From NCBI GenBank assembly GCA_964632355.1, contig CAZWBW010000080.1, positions 1 through 13,015 of the forward strand: DNA of 13,015 nucleotides, in the 5' to 3' direction. The translations under genes and the position numbers were made by a program. The notes below the pieces were generated by a model, which was given only the letters and a program-made list of their open reading frames with translations, had not been told where the DNA came from and did no database searches. The DNA is from JALOAP01 sp964632355. GTDB taxonomy: Bacteria; Chloroflexota; Dehalococcoidia; Tepidiformales; Tepidiformaceae. Shown here one piece after another: positions 11,998 to 13,015 of this stretch; the first letter of the stretch is position 1, and each line of letters starts with the position of its first letter.

Positions 11998-13014
11998 TTA
12001 CGCCATCTTCTCCTGCAGCCGCCGGTCGACCGCTGCCAGGAAGTCCTCCGTCGTGAGCCATGGCTGGTCCGGGCCGATGAGCATCGCCAGGTCCTTCGTC
12101 ATCTCGCCGCTCTCCACGGCCTCGATGCACACCTGCTCAAGCGTCTCCGCGAAGCGCGTGACCTCGGGCGTGTTGTCGAGCTTGCCGCGATGCGCCAGCC
12201 CGCGCGTCCACGCGAAAATCGACGCGATCGGGTTTGTGGACGTCTTCTCGCCGCGCTGGTGCGCCCGGTAGTGGCGGGTTACCGTGCCGTGGGCGGCCTC
12301 CGCCTCCATCGTCTTCCCGTCCGGCGTGAGCAGCACCGACGTCATGAGGCCGAGCGAACCAAAGCCCTGCGCCACCGTGTCCGACTGCACATCGCCGTCG
12401 TAGTTCTTGCACGCCCAGACGATGCCGCCTTCCCACTTCAGCACCTGCGCCACCATATCGTCGATGAGCCGATGTTCGTAGGTCAGGCCCGCGGCCTTGA
12501 ACTCCTCGGCGAACTCGTTGTCGAACACCTCCTGGAAGATGTCCTTGAAGCGCCCGTCGTACGCCTTGAGGATGGTGTTTTTCGTCGAGAGGTAGAGCGG
12601 GTAGCCGCGCTGCAGCGCGTACCGCATCGACGCCCGGGCGAAGTCGCGGATGGAATTGTCGTAGTTGTACATGCCCATCGCGACGCCGCCGTCCGGCCCG
12701 AACTTCGCGACCTCATAGGTCACCGGTTCGCCGCCATCCTCGGGCGTGTAGGTGATGGTCACCGTACCCGCGCCCGGCACACGGAAGTCCGCAGCCTTGT
12801 ACTGGTCCCCGTGCGCGTGGCGGCCGATGACGATCGGCTTCTTCCAGCCTGGCACGAGCCGCGGGATGTTCCGGCACACGATCGGCTCCCGGAACACGAC
12901 GCCGCCGAGGATGTTCCGGATGGTCCCGTTCGGCGACTTCCACATCTGCTTCAGGTTGAACTCTTTGACGCGCGCCTCGTCCGGCGTGATCGTCGCGCAC
13001 TTGACGCCAACGCC
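11998..13014 (-). CDS. icd: NADP-dependent isocitrate dehydrogenase, partial (N-terminus beyond right edge)
   Basis: TCA-cycle enzyme: oxidative decarboxylation of isocitrate to 2-oxoglutarate with NADP. 338 residues are visible. The sequence is of the eukaryote-like homodimeric class (type II), very close to mammalian IDH1 by recall: VGVKCATITPDEARV at the right edge, KSPNGTIRNILGG with the substrate-binding Ser/Asn/Arg, FREPIVCRNIPRLVPGW, IGRHAHGDQY containing the counterpart of human Arg132, LIDDMVAQ and NYDGDVQSDTVAQGFGS with the metal-binding aspartates, and AAHGTVTRHYR plus STNPIASIFAWTRGL for NADP binding. All seen active-site residues are intact. About 65-70 N-terminal residues should lie past the edge. 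Ends KMA before TAA, followed by its own terminator. Confidence 0.96.
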   Translation of the reverse strand, partial: GVGVKCATITPDEARVKEFNLKQMWKSPNGTIRNILGGVVFREPIVCRNIPRLVPGWKKPIVIGRHAHGDQYKAADFRVPGAGTVTITYTPEDGGEPVTYEVAKFGPDGGVAMGMYNYDNSIRDFARASMRYALQRGYPLYLSTKNTILKAYDGRFKDIFQEVFDNEFAEEFKAAGLTYEHRLIDDMVAQVLKWEGGIVWACKNYDGDVQSDTVAQGFGSLGLMTSVLLTPDGKTMEAEAAHGTVTRHYRAHQRGEKTSTNPIASIFAWTRGLAHRGKLDNTPEVTRFAETLEQVCIEAVESGEMTKDLAMLIGPDQPWLTTEDFLAAVDRRLQEKMA

Positions 13015-13015
13015 G

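Noticed and set aside
11564..12130. Upstream extension of the flp frame through the leader into icd
   Set aside because: The extension is Gly/Pro/Arg low-complexity, crosses the icd terminator and icd itself; the pilin ATG at 11563 has its own ribosome site.

Overview
The window is GC-rich and densely coded. It uses ATG and GTG starts (TTG cannot be excluded) and mostly GGAGG-type ribosome binding sites. It contains a complete single-locus Tad/Flp pilus system with no secretin or other outer-membrane component, which points to an organism without a classical lipopolysaccharide outer membrane. With the eukaryote-type NADP isocitrate dehydrogenase and a FadE-type acyl-CoA dehydrogenase, this fits a Chloroflexota bacterium, possibly a Dehalococcoidia/Tepidiforma-like one. 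That assignment is inference from gene content and style; no search was run.

Left part (1-4200). An acyl-CoA dehydrogenase runs off the left edge (minus strand). Behind it lie a spacer with a possible promoter and a doubtful 81-residue ORF. A plus-strand pair follows: a PlsC-type acyltransferase and a 111-residue protein with a faint Clp-N-like half repeat, 2 bp apart. An M20 metallopeptidase on the minus strand ends 3 bp from that pair.

Central part (4200-11600), the pilus locus. Reading leftwards on the minus strand: flp pilin, tadE, cpaB (SAF domain), cpaE/tadZ, tadA/cpaF, tadB, tadC. A prepilin peptidase on the plus strand ends 6 bp from tadC. Together they encode the pilin, a pseudopilin, the processing enzyme, the ATPase, its localisation factor, two inner-membrane platform proteins and a periplasmic/cell-wall-side SAF protein. 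The first three gaps (flp-tadE, tadE-cpaB, cpaB-cpaE) each hold a strong stem-loop. The later gaps are 28 bp, a 1-base overlap and 3 bp. This suggests pilin-end genes are expressed at different levels from the machinery.

Right part (11564-13015). A roughly 390-bp non-coding leader with short CGGG(G)AAG repeats and several potential hairpins precedes flp. A textbook intrinsic terminator follows, then the C-terminal 338 residues of NADP-isocitrate dehydrogenase, which runs off the right edge. No RNA genes, mobile elements or CRISPR arrays were seen. The most noteworthy material is the RNA-level structure of the tad operon rather than a new protein system.
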